This document shows, one piece after another, positions 1 to 10,100 of a DNA stretch of 64,000 bases. The translations under genes were made by a program, and so were the position numbers. Position 1 is the first letter of the stretch. Each line of letters starts with the position of its first letter. The notes beneath the pieces are model-generated. The model was not told where the DNA came from. It made no database searches and saw only the letters and a list, made by a program, of their open reading frames with translations. This DNA is from Chaunax sp. Z400 (Eukaryota > Chordata > Actinopteri > Lophiiformes > Chaunacidae): positions 3,949,501-4,013,500 of the forward strand of contig CM075202.1 of NCBI GenBank assembly GCA_037577475.1. The letters run 5' to 3'.

Positions 1-51
1 GGAAACCATCAGATTTTCCACAGATTTGGTGAAAGGCTTCGAGTTAAAATC
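1..51 (-). CDS. sytl3: sytl3 exon, cut by window edge
   Basis: It starts after CTGCAG| in phase 0 and encodes DFNSKPFTKSVENLMVS up to the left edge. KSVENL matches the human SYTL3 linker. The exon and gene continue outside the window. Confidence 0.78.
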
Positions 52-2188
52 CTGCAGGTCAAAACACAACATTTTTCATCACTCAGTTCACACATTTGAG
101 ACTTGAACTGTGAAATAATGCAGGAAATATTGCAGTCATTTACCCCTGATCTGCTCAGAAACTGATAATCAAAGTGGGGCGGAGGAGTCGGAGGTACAAC
201 TGAGATATGACTGTGAGAAGTATAAGAAAATGACATGTTAGTTTGTGTTTTATGCTCAAGTCCTTCACTCAGACATGCAGAGTAAACATGTTAAGAGTCC
301 TCATACCTCAGCATGTTGTAGGTCTTTAACAGTTTCTCTCCAGCCGTCTCATAGTTGTCTGTGAAGAACATGAACGTTATGAATGACATGTGTACACACT
401 GTCAAAGAGATAGACAGCATTGTCATGACAACTTATATCACCTCAGGTAACAGTGACACTAAATATGACTGTCAAACAGTCTCAAAGTCATTATGTGACA
501 CAATCAATCACAAGTATTTTAATATCCTTATATGTCCAAGACTCACACACATAATTAAATATCAACAATCAGCCAATTATAACAATATTTTACTACTCTC
601 ATAATTCAGTGACTTCTAAACTAAACTCATCCATTTATTAGTATTAAAAGTAGTAAAAACCTACGGGAAGCCTATTGCATTCACTTGAGAATTAAAATTT
701 TTTTTTTTTTTTGCTGCCATTTTTCTGAATTAATGAGATAATTACCTCAGAATTCTGGGAAAAGTTTTCATGAAAATAAATATAATAATAATAAAATTCT
801 GCTTTGTTATTCTGAATTAATGAGATAACTTCTAATTCAGAAAAACAGAGCATCTTTTTTTTCATGAAAACTTGAATTAACGAGAAACAGGGCAAATATT
901 TTTCTCAAGTGAATGCAGTACACTTCTGTAAAAAAACAGATAATATCAAGCAAATATCAATAATTTATAATAAAGATGAATTTGAAAATAAACTAATTGT
1001 AAACACGTTCAGTCCGGATGTTGAACAAACCTGTGGTGACTGGAAATTTCCTTGCTCTCTGTTCTATGAACCATTCTCCAGACCTGATCTTCACCTCTCT
1101 GTGGAAGAAGGACACATAATTACATTATTAGCAATAGCACTTGCTATTAAAGCTGAAGAAAGCTGCCGATTCAGGTGATAATTCTCTGAGCTTTCATCAT
1201 AAGGAGCGTCATCTGATCTATTGTTAGTTAGTTAGTTACACATCTAGAAGACATAAAACAATGTTATGATCCATTCAGATTTGAGTCTGATGAATATTTT
1301 GTCCAATATTTACGTTTTTTTGCTCTGTTTTTGGTCTCCACCAGATCATGAAGGATAGCTTTAGCTCTTTAGCTGCTAAATGCTCTACTGTGCTGCTAAT
1401 TGTGTCTGCCTGCTGTTTGGACTTGAGCAGGTGACTAATGAGCCGAAACTCAGCTGCTAATTAAAGGTGCTTTAAAGAAAATTCAAATTTAAAGGGTCAA
1501 AAAAAAAATCAGCTTGTGCTGTGATCTGAGTCAAATACTCCATGTCTCTTTGCATCACACATGTGGTTCATTTCTCTGCTGCACCTGTAGGCGTGGCAGA
1601 CCGTGCACTTCCAGTCCGCCGTTCCCACGCCCACACGGCACTTGCTGCAGATGCGGTGGCTGCAGCCATGGCAGACTTCACCCGAGTTCCAGCATTTTCC
1701 CAGCGGCCTCTGGCAGCGGGCGCAGGTTCGCTCGCCGTACTGCCGGGTAAAGCTCTTTGCACCTCTCCTTCGAAGCTCCTGGAGCTCATATTTCATCCTC
1801 CTGAGGAAAAAGAGAGACTTTTAACTGCTGCTGTCGAAGCTATTTTTTTCAATTATCTGCTGGTTTAAGCCTGAAACTGATTTATAATCATTTCTTTATA
1901 ATCTGATAAAACAAATATACTAGATGACACACAAGGAAACAAAATGAAGTAGCTTTAATTAATAAAAAATGATTTTTCTGATTTCATGATTCTGTTATCT
2001 TTGTTTGTTGCTCGTCTACAAAAATGCACACAGCCTCCTTTCAGCATCAGTAACAAGTGAATCTATGAAAGTGGTCAAAAAAGGACTCACCTTATTCTGT
2101 CTTCTTCTATGGTGCGCAGCTGTTTGTCTCTCCGAAGAACATCCAGGACTCGTTCTCTCTCCAGAGCTTGAAGCAAACTTAAGTCCAT
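1..2188 (-). CDS. sytl3: Synaptotagmin-like protein 3 (Slp3), 5' part of gene, six coding exons
   Basis: Slp proteins are Rab27 effectors: the N-terminal Slp homology domain (SHD) binds Rab27-GTP on vesicles and C-terminal C2 domains bind membrane. Six exons join in phase: 2188-2091, 1800-1585, 1098-1031, 358-307, 210-144 and 51-1. They encode an N-terminal helix starting MDLSLLQALERER, a zinc finger (TCARC, CHGC, HRICSKC, CTVC), the SHD2 motif SGEWFIEQRAKKFP, then ISVVPPTPPP and KSVENL. The last two match the human SYTL3 linker as I recall it and favour SYTL3 over SYTL4 or SYTL5; SYTL1 and SYTL2 lack the zinc finger. C2 domains lie beyond the left edge. An in-frame upstream ATG at 2212-2210 gives an 8-residue longer start. 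The gene is tandem with enpp1 on the same strand. Confidence 0.88.
144..210 (-). CDS. sytl3: sytl3 linker exon with VVPPTPPP motif
   Basis: A 67-nt exon encoding HISVVPPTPPPHFDYQFLSRSG. The proline block ISVVPPTPPP is shared with human SYTL3 and is the most specific paralogue marker in the window. The acceptor is CTCACAG| and the donor GGG|GTAAAT, leaving phase 0. Confidence 0.85.
307..358 (-). CDS. sytl3: sytl3 linker exon
   Basis: A 52-nt exon encoding DNYETAGEKLLKTYNML and part of a Ser. It aligns with the HETVGGQLLQSYQKLS stretch of human SYTL3 recalled from memory. The acceptor is TTCACAG| and the donor GAG|GTATGAGG. Phase fits both neighbours. Confidence 0.82.
359..1030 (-). other. sytl3 intron, no gene seen
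   Basis: AT-rich intron. A near-palindromic stretch around 690-905 repeats 'gaattaatgagataa' and 'ttttcatgaaaa'-like words on both sides and may be a degraded inverted-repeat element. A short T-run lies near 699. Nothing codes. Confidence 0.5.
1031..1098 (-). CDS. sytl3: sytl3 exon with SHD2 SGEWF motif
   Basis: A 68-nt exon encoding EVKIRSGEWFIEQRAKKFP plus VTT. The SGEWF box is the second conserved block of the Slp homology domain and contributes to Rab27 binding. The acceptor is CCACAG| and the donor ACAG|GTTTG. Confidence 0.9.
1099..1584 (-). other. sytl3 intron, nothing seen
   Basis: Intron between the zinc-finger and SGEWF exons. I see no repeat, RNA gene or coding signal in it. Confidence 0.5.
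1585..1800 (-). CDS. sytl3: sytl3 exon with Rab-effector zinc finger
   Basis: A 216-nt exon between CCTCAG| and CAG|GTGCAG. It encodes RRMKYELQELRRRGAK, then the cysteine pairs TCARC, VCHGC, ICSKC and CTVC of the FYVE-like zinc finger of the Slp homology domain. All eight zinc-ligand cysteines appear present. It enters and leaves after two bases of an Arg codon. Confidence 0.92.
2091..2188 (-). CDS. sytl3: sytl3 first coding exon (N-terminal SHD helix)
   Basis: It encodes residues 1-32, ending EEDRI, then two bases of the next Arg codon. The donor on the minus strand reads AG|GTGAGTCC. An alternative in-frame ATG lies 24 nt upstream (2212-2210). An in-frame TGA sits just before that, so the N-terminus cannot extend further within this exon. 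Confidence 0.88.
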
Positions 2189-2212
2189 CTTGAAACAGCC
2201 GTCTCTGATCAT

Positions 2213-5200
2213 CTGTCACTGGTCCTCTTCTCTCTGTCTGCCCTCCTCTCTTGTTTCACTGTCTTTTTATTCCTGTCTCCTCCTCCTCTCCTCTTTAACC
2301 CTCCCCCTTTACTGGACCCAGACCTCCTTTTTAATCTTCTGGAGGGGCTGAGTGAGAAAGGTCAGATGTTAATGCTTATTCTTCAGCTGAGATCCCCCGC
2401 CTCTCCTGATTCTGATCTCAACAGAGTCTCCATCCACGTCAGAGCCTGATGTCGTCCTCCTGAGCAGATAATGCTAGATTTTGTCTTTCCTCTTAGATGA
2501 ATAAACTTCACTCTACACTGTCAATTGTGGAAATACCCTCTTTTTAATATTTATGTCTCTAAAGATCTAGAAGTCTGCAACCTGACGACGCAGACAGTCA
2601 CTCAGCCAGAGTAACCTCAGAGCAGCACAGGCAGGATCTTCTAGATTTGCATATTTTAGCCAGCAAATCTTGATTTACTTCCCCACTCTGCTCTCGTCCC
2701 CATCTTCCCCATTTACTTCCCCTTCTACGTCAGTGTTTTTCCCCCACATTGAGCCCATCTTCTGCCTCCTCAGCTGCAGGAAGTGCAGTGATGCTGCACT
2801 GATGGCAGGGCTGCACAACAAACTAAATGCCAACCCTTGCATTATTGATGGCTTACAGTAAGTGTGTCTGTGTTTTTTCTTCTTTTTCTGCAGGTCAGGA
2901 TACTTCTTTCAACTTATCAAACGGCTAAATATCCATTTCAGAAAATGAAGTCATCACTGGAGGCTTATCATTGAGTTATTAAAGATTAGATGTGTGTTTA
3001 GGGGTAATCCAGCAACAAACATGCACTCATGTCTATTGTTTCGTCCTTATTTAGGGACTATTTTAAAATGCCTGTCTTCTTCCAAAGGTTTTGTTATGTG
3101 AGAACAGAGCCAGGCTAGTGGTTTCCAGTGTTTATGCTAAACTAGGCTATAAACTACTGGCTCTAAATAATGGTGTGTTCAAGACAATGGTAAACTCGGT
3201 AATCCCAATTTGGGCATTTCCAACCTCTGAAAAATGTGCATTCACATAATCAACCGTATGGATCCTCTGATGATTGGCCATATCAGTAGCATAGACTAGT
3301 GGGCTAATATTAATTGCTTCCAAAGTTCCCAAACCCTATCAATTGCAAAAACTGTGATGTTGATAAAAAACAAACATATCAGATACAAGAGTAAATGACT
3401 CCATAATATCACGGCCACCAATCACAATGGAGGACGCCATATTATGACGTCAAGTCGTGCCTTCAAATCATTTTGTCAGAGTCTGAGCTTGTATCTCCAA
3501 TTTCCGATGTGTCACAAACGCAGCATAAGTATCCACTTTGTAGGAAATCATACTTCCTCTAAATTTTTTGAGGTACTGACAGTATTTTCCAGTGTAAACT
3601 GTTCCTTTAAGCTTTCATTTATCTCATGTTAGCGTCTCAATTTCAAATAGTGCATGAAAGTAAAACATTGGGAATACAATAATTTTCCTCCTCAGTAGTA
3701 GACAAGTGAAGAATGGGGCGTTGAGAGGAATCAGCCTGCTGAATAGCTGGATGCCAGCCTGTGTTGGTAGATAAGAGCCTGTCCTTGTTGTTATCCGGAG
3801 CTGCTAGGAGGCCGGAGAAACAACCATTGTAAGCCTCAGGCATCTAAAGTGACACAGCTGTTATCTGTCCACTGCTGTAGGACCTCATGCCTAAAGGGAT
3901 TCTCTCTCAAGTTGAAAATATCAATGAGGCAACACGTTCAATATGTTACAAGAGGAAGGCTGTGACGCAGCCAACATTTCTTCATGCTGGGGAATTTGAT
4001 TCCTCATTTGAAGAGCTCTCAGTTTGAGAGTTAGATAGGAGGCTTTCACTCGCATGGAGGTTGATCTTCATCACGTCAACACATGCACACTCATTTCTCA
4101 CTCGCCTCAACTATGCAAAGAGTTGTAATGATTCAGGCTGTCCGCGTTTTGGTGGCGACTGTTGAGTTCACATCCGAGAAAAGGAGGTGAGAATGCGCAT
4201 CACCCCACCACAGCAGTGACAGTAAAAGACACCTGACTGATTACACTGGGACCCGAATAGGGCGTCTGAATGCTGTGAGAAACCAAAGTGATCACATGGT
4301 CTCTGACGTTTCCCACCCAGAGCAGTTTCCTGGAAGACCTGTGTGATACCTCAAACAAATGACGACCCATCAAATTTCATTGTCACGCTCTCGCACCGCA
4401 AACTCTGACATGCAAACCTCACAAACTCTGCAATGAGCTGCAAGAATCTTTTGCATGAATTTGCCTGCATGGTAAATTCATGCAGTGGGTAATAAAGTAG
4501 TTTGCAACAGCTCATCTTTATGCAGATATTTGCAGCAACTAAAATGAAATGTTGATAATAAACAGAAAACTGTCTTTATATGAGAGACACATGTTGCACC
4601 TGCTTTTGCAAACATTCATACAAGATTTAAATGAAAAAGAAAATGATTCAAATGTTTTAGACATGAACAGATGAAACAAAACTGAAGTTATGAAACAGAT
4701 GATTTTCTTGTACAGAAGGTCAATGCAGTCTCACTGCACAAAGACTAGCAATATGAGACTAATAGTATATATATTACAGTAGCAATCACTCTGTAATTTC
4801 CCGTTATTGATCATTTCATCTAAGATGATCTCTTGCATCAAAAGTAAAGCAAGCTCAGGTTTGTAACATGAGAACCAGGCTGCTGCAGAGCAGAAAGCCA
4901 CGAGATCTTACCTTCAGGCTCGTTGTGCTGCCGGAGTGGTCAGCCTGAGGAAGTGGCAGATTTTATACAAAGAGCTCAGTTTCCTTCCTTTTTGCGATCA
5001 TACAAACTGTTGCAATCTGTGATGGCCAATAGCGCAGCTGCTGGTTCGTTGCGTGTCACACTTTGCTGTCCTTAAGGTGTAACGCTGTGAGCAGAAAGTG
5101 GTTGTGTGCAGCTAATCTAGGTGTAATAAAGGTGGATAAAGGACACAAATCACACAAGGTCAGTGTAGAGGAGGTTTTTATGAAACTGTATTCACCCCAC

Positions 5201-6037
5201 CCGACAAAAATAAACTAACACAAAATAGAAATGAATAAGTCTGTTTTTCACATATGGTGTATTGTACAGTACGAACCCCAAACTCCAGACTATGAAGTTT
5301 ACAGTATGATTGATGAGACAAGACCCAGAAATAATTTCCCCTCCCCATACAAACACACCCATTTACACAAGCAGCCATCGATGCAGCCTCTCCTCATCTC
5401 CAGCGCGCACACCAACAGCCACACAACAGACTTATACTCCTCCCACCGAGTGTCACAGAAAGAAGATGCAAAATGAAGACAAAGTGACACAAAATCAATT
5501 CAAAATCAATGTCAAAGAGATGCAAAATGACTTCGGAGAAATGCAAAACAACTAAAAAGACAGAAAATGACCATGAAGAGATGCAAACTGGCTACAAAGG
5601 GGTGTAAAATCATTTCAGGAAGATTAAATCGACCACAAGTAGATCAAAACCATAAAACCAGACGATGGTATCAGTAACTTTTGAATCAGCACAGTTTCAG
5701 CTTCAATTTCATCGTAGTTGTGAGTCTGTAGAGCCAATCTAAATACTTCTAGATACGTCTTCAAGGACACACAAAAACTCAGGATAAATTGACTAATCTT
5801 AATTCCACCAATTTTATTCCGGCCAAGTCAACGAACATGCTAACGTCTCGGCCTAGTAGGGACCTCAGGAAGTTAATCATTTAATAATCAGTTAATCATG
5901 TGACCCTGTCAGCCAATCACCTGCTGGTTCCTGCATATAAACGACATGAGCTTATATTTCTTTCATGATCTAATGAGGGCCAAAACCATAGCATGTTTTT
6001 TGCTTCTTTTTTTGGGCCTTATACTACGTAGTGTATG
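2213..6037. other. Intergenic sequence between sytl3 and enpp1
   Basis: This holds the region upstream of sytl3 (2213-2560 is pyrimidine-rich on the plus strand and may contain 5' UTR or promoter). No open frame with family resemblance was found. A segment around 3160-3620 ends in 'ctgttcctttaa', resembling one end of a TTAA-type MITE, but I could not find its partner end. Confidence 0.4.
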
Positions 6038-6241
6038 GTAGTATTCCTCCAGAGGTAGAATTCCTCCAGAGGTAGTATTCCTCCAGAGGTAGCATTCCTC
6101 CAGAGGTAGCATTCCTCCAGAGGTAGAATTCCTCCAGAGGTAGTATTCCTCCAGAGGTAGTATTCCTCCAGAGGTAGAATTCCTCCAGAGGTAGAATTCC
6201 TCCAGAGGTAGAATTCCTCCATAGGTAGTATTCCTCCATGG
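6038..6241. repeat. 17-bp minisatellite, 12 copies
   Basis: Twelve tandem copies of a 17-bp unit, gta-N-NATTCCTCCAGAG style, varying mainly at the base after 'gtag' (t, a or c). The last two copies carry changes in the final bases. On the minus strand it is stop-free in all three frames, because a 17-bp period cycles through all frames every 51 bp. This explains the long spurious reading frames here. It lies about 800 bp past the enpp1 stop codon. Confidence 0.95.
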
Positions 6242-7036
6242 TGGAGGTGCAAAATAACAACAAGGACACCTGGTTCAAACAAATTCTACAAATAAGCCAC
6301 GTGTATATACATACAGTATATACGTTTAGTCTCCTCTAGTCTGGGTGTCTTTTTTTTTTTTACAGATTTGTGCCCCGGTGCAAATTTGTCTGGTAATCCA
6401 TCCACCCATGCATACAGTACATATACATTTGCACATATATACATATATTATCTCAAATTGATATTAACCAAATTAAAAGTTGGTGCTGCATAGAGAAAAT
6501 ACAAAAACAACCACCATGAACTAACAACCAAATGTTGCAGATGAGACTTTTCTCCTTGTAAAAGCCTTTTTTCTTTAATTCTCATGAGCTGATTTTCCCT
6601 CCAGATGTGCAGCAGCAGACGCAAGTGTTTCCAGATTCTCGAAAAACAGTTGTGGCATGAATAGATTCTCCTTCCATCAGTAAATGTTTCTTTTCCCTTT
6701 TATTTTGTTCTGGCCAAACGTTCCCAGCAGAGGAAATACTTTGGAGCCACTCAGAGGATCGTCATCTTTGGTTCAGAGCTACCGAGCCTCATTTATAAAT
6801 ACGCCCTCTGACTTTACTCAGTCATAAAAACCTGATCAAAACAAATATATATTTAAACATGACTTTCACACATTGAATTATTATTTAAAAAATCACAAAA
6901 AACCTGGATGGAACTTGATAAAAGGTGGAAGCAGTTTGATTTGGACTTCCTTGTGTCCACATGGACGGAGGCCTGTGATGCAGACCAACATGGCTTCTTT
7001 TAGACATTAAAGCTAAATTCAATAATGTCTCTGGTT
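6242..7036 (-). other. enpp1 3' UTR and downstream flank
   Basis: Sequence after the enpp1 stop codon. It contains the candidate poly(A) signals at 6699-6704 and 6574-6579. Nothing codes. Confidence 0.45.
6699..6704 (-). terminator. Candidate enpp1 polyadenylation signal
   Basis: AATAAA on the minus strand, 333 nt after the enpp1 stop codon. It is the first canonical hexamer I see downstream. A variant ATTAAA lies at 6574-6579. Usage is inferred from position only. Confidence 0.45.
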
Positions 7037-7189
7037 TTAAGCAGTCTGTAGAAACGTCTTGAGCTGTAGCGTCTCTTCCACTGATAGCCTGTCGTGGTAG
7101 AAGCTCAGTCCAGTCAGCAGCTCGATGTCTCGGACTCTTGCCTTATGAAACTGCAGCCAGTCCTCCACCCACATCAAGTCCGAGCCGTT
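7037..7189 (-). CDS. enpp1: enpp1 exon 23: C-terminus and stop
   Basis: Encodes NGSDLMWVEDWLQFHKARVR through LQLKTFLQTA, then TAA. RDIELLTGLSFY and LKT.L match the ENPP1/ENPP3 ends. There is no C-terminal membrane segment or GPI-like tail, as expected for a type II protein. Confidence 0.94.
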   Translation of the reverse strand, partial: NGSDLMWVEDWLQFHKARVRDIELLTGLSFYHDRLSVEETLQLKTFLQTA

Positions 7190-10100
7190 CTGAAGAAAAG
7201 GAGGCAGAAATTAATCTATTTTAAATTCAGATGTGGTCATTTTTTCCACTGTAGCATCTGACAGTAGGTTTCCACAGAGCTAGGCTGATGTGTGGTGTTT
7301 CAGAGATGAGTCAGTGGTGTTACTTACAGCACAGCTCTCTGTGTGGTCAGGTCTGTGAGGCAGGATAAAGGACTTGGCCTGCAGGGGACCCTCACAGCTA
7401 ACCGGGCTGAAGGTCGAATTCCCACAGCTGGTCAGGATCAGGAAGAAATGTGTCGGGATGGGAGCCTCGTTCCTGGAGAAAAAATGAGATCAGAGAGTTT
7501 AAGAAGCTGCCGGGTAAGTTTACTTACTGGGTAAGACACACAATATTTTTAAACTTTAAAACAGTGGATGAATTAATCTGCAACTGTTTTGATCTTTGTT
7601 TCAGGTATTTTCTCACACAAACACACCTTTGAGGTTTGGACAGTAAATCGGACAAAACAAGCAATTTCAATATGTGACTTTGGGCTATGGGAACATATAA
7701 TATATTGATTAATACATTAATTAAGAAATTAATAGGCAGATTAACTAATTGTTGGGTGCAGCCTTACTGGAGTGTGTGCCACTGACTTACCCTGAGACTG
7801 CTTTGAGTGCGTCGACGTTTCCGTCGTAGTCTCCGTCGAATATGGGCCCACTCATGATGTTGACTCCATTCAGCTGCTGTGAATATTTTGGAAGCAGCGT
7901 ATCGTGGACATGGTTCCAAACATCTGTATTTAGCAAACAGACACACAAACAATTTTAGTTGTCCATCGATACACTACAACCGATGATACTGTGGTCTGCA
8001 GAATTTTCTAAAACGCATTAACCTGTGGGTTATGTTTTCACCTGTGTCCTTTTCTTTATTTGTTTGTTAGCAGGAAAAATTACTGGATGGATTTTTTCAC
8101 GGAACTTGATGAAAGGATGGGGAATGGGCCGGAAAAAGAACCCATTAAATTCTTGCGTGGATTCCGATAAAAATGCGGATCCAGGATTTTCTTTTCCACT
8201 TTGCCGATCATTGAAAGATAAGATGTTCTTCAATATTTTACATAATTATGCAGAAACTATTGAAGCAATTTACACAAAACTTGGTGCAATGATGGGGAAT
8301 GGCCCGGGAAAGAATCCATTAAATTTCGGTGAGGATTCGGATAAAATTACAGATCCAGGAATTATTTTTGTAACTTTCCTTAACACTGCAAAATTGGGAT
8401 TTTTCCTAATTGTTCAACAAAGTTTTATTATTCTATTTTTATTATTGAGTTGAATCAATGCTATTGTATATGGAATATTAATGTTTTTATTAATCATATG
8501 AATTTCATTTATATGTTTGTGTTGTGATATTTAAGTAAACAATCTAACTAACCAACATCTTCACACAATTCCTGCCTCCTGTCTTTCAGTATACTGTAGG
8601 TACAGTAATCTGCCATTTGGGGGCAGCATCTGTTAGCTAATTAATAATCAGACATCTAACATACACAAAGGGCAGTGTTTCTCCTGGGGTTTTCTCCCAA
8701 TGGGACCTCTTACTGGTGAGAGAGAGTTTCCATTTACAGTACGGGTGGCCCAAGTGGAAACCCAATCAGACCTGTGTTGTCTGAACTTTTCAATACATTA
8801 ATCATTTGACACAATCAACAAAAACTCAGCAAACCACAGAATTAAATCACCAAATGATACCCAACACCCGTAAACGCTCACATACGACACAGATGGTTTT
8901 GTTATGACGGGGTTGTGAGAAGAGGCACAAACACGAAGGGCAGAATCAAACAATTTATTTTTGTTAAAAAACCCAAAATTAAGGTAGTCGGTGAACATTA
9001 ATACCAATTCAAGCCAACTTAGATAATCTTTTGTGGTTTTTACAGCTAATTCTGGTGATTAAGTCCACTCACATTACAAATTAAAACACTTTTAAAGTGA
9101 CTCTTATTGTGAAGAAACCTGCAGGATGGCAGGAGGATTAAGCCTGGAAAAATTCCACTGACTCAACTTTTAATTGTGCTTTACAGAAAGTAAATAAATG
9201 AAAGTAGAGCAGACCCATATTATCACAGCAGTTGGATCTTTGGACTTTTTATGTAATTTTAGAAACCAAAAGTACAGCCTGTTTTTTATAAAGTCAGCTT
9301 TGAAAAGTATATTATTGAATAAAAATGAATAAAAACCACAATAGCTGCTCTCAGAAAACTATTTCACCGAACAGAGCAGGACATCATGTCTAGATTAGAT
9401 ATTTTATCTCTTCAGCTCGCAGGTGATTAAATCGTTCAGCTCTCATTCAGTTGAAAAATGAGGCCTTTTAACGTCTGATGGTATCACATTTTTAATCAGG
9501 CATCACCATGATTCACGTTTCCGTCAATGGGTGCAGCTAGAAATCCAGGAACCAATAAACATTTCGGAGACTGACTGACCTTTAAATGCAGGGAACATTG
9601 GAGCCATGTTGCTTGTGATGAGAGAGTCTGTCTCAGGTCCACCGGTACTCAGGTCTAATGAGGGACAAAATGAGAGGAGAACTGAGTGTGTTTGCAATCT
9701 GGGTAAAGATTTAAATACAAATTGCTTGTTGTAAAAGTCGGAATAAAAGAATAAAATAAACATCACATGTTGGTGGAGCTTAATGTTGGATGTCTGAGGC
9801 CCCTGCTGGAAAATGACATCCCCAAAATGAATATACAGAGTATTTTTATGCAGTTACAAGGTCTATATGAATAATCTTTGTAACATAATAAAGGTAACAC
9901 TGTGAGCTTTCTGCAGAGGCATAAAAAGCAGCAAAGATGTTACTGCGTCTGAGTAAATGAAGATGAAACAGAGAAAAACAGGAACGATTTCATTTCCACC
10001 TAAAATAATTTCACATTCTAGAGTGAATTATGATGATTAAATTATGATGTTGCAGCCGAGAACCTCTTTTAAACAATAACACAACATCTGAACATGATCT

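Noticed and set aside
1514..1868. Plus-strand frames of 73-108 codons opposite the sytl3 zinc-finger exon
   Set aside because: Antisense shadows of a GC-rich exon.
8025..8453. 142-codon plus-strand open frame with a hydrophobic start
   Set aside because: It is a translation of two repeat monomers; the same DNA family occurs at six other places with stops.
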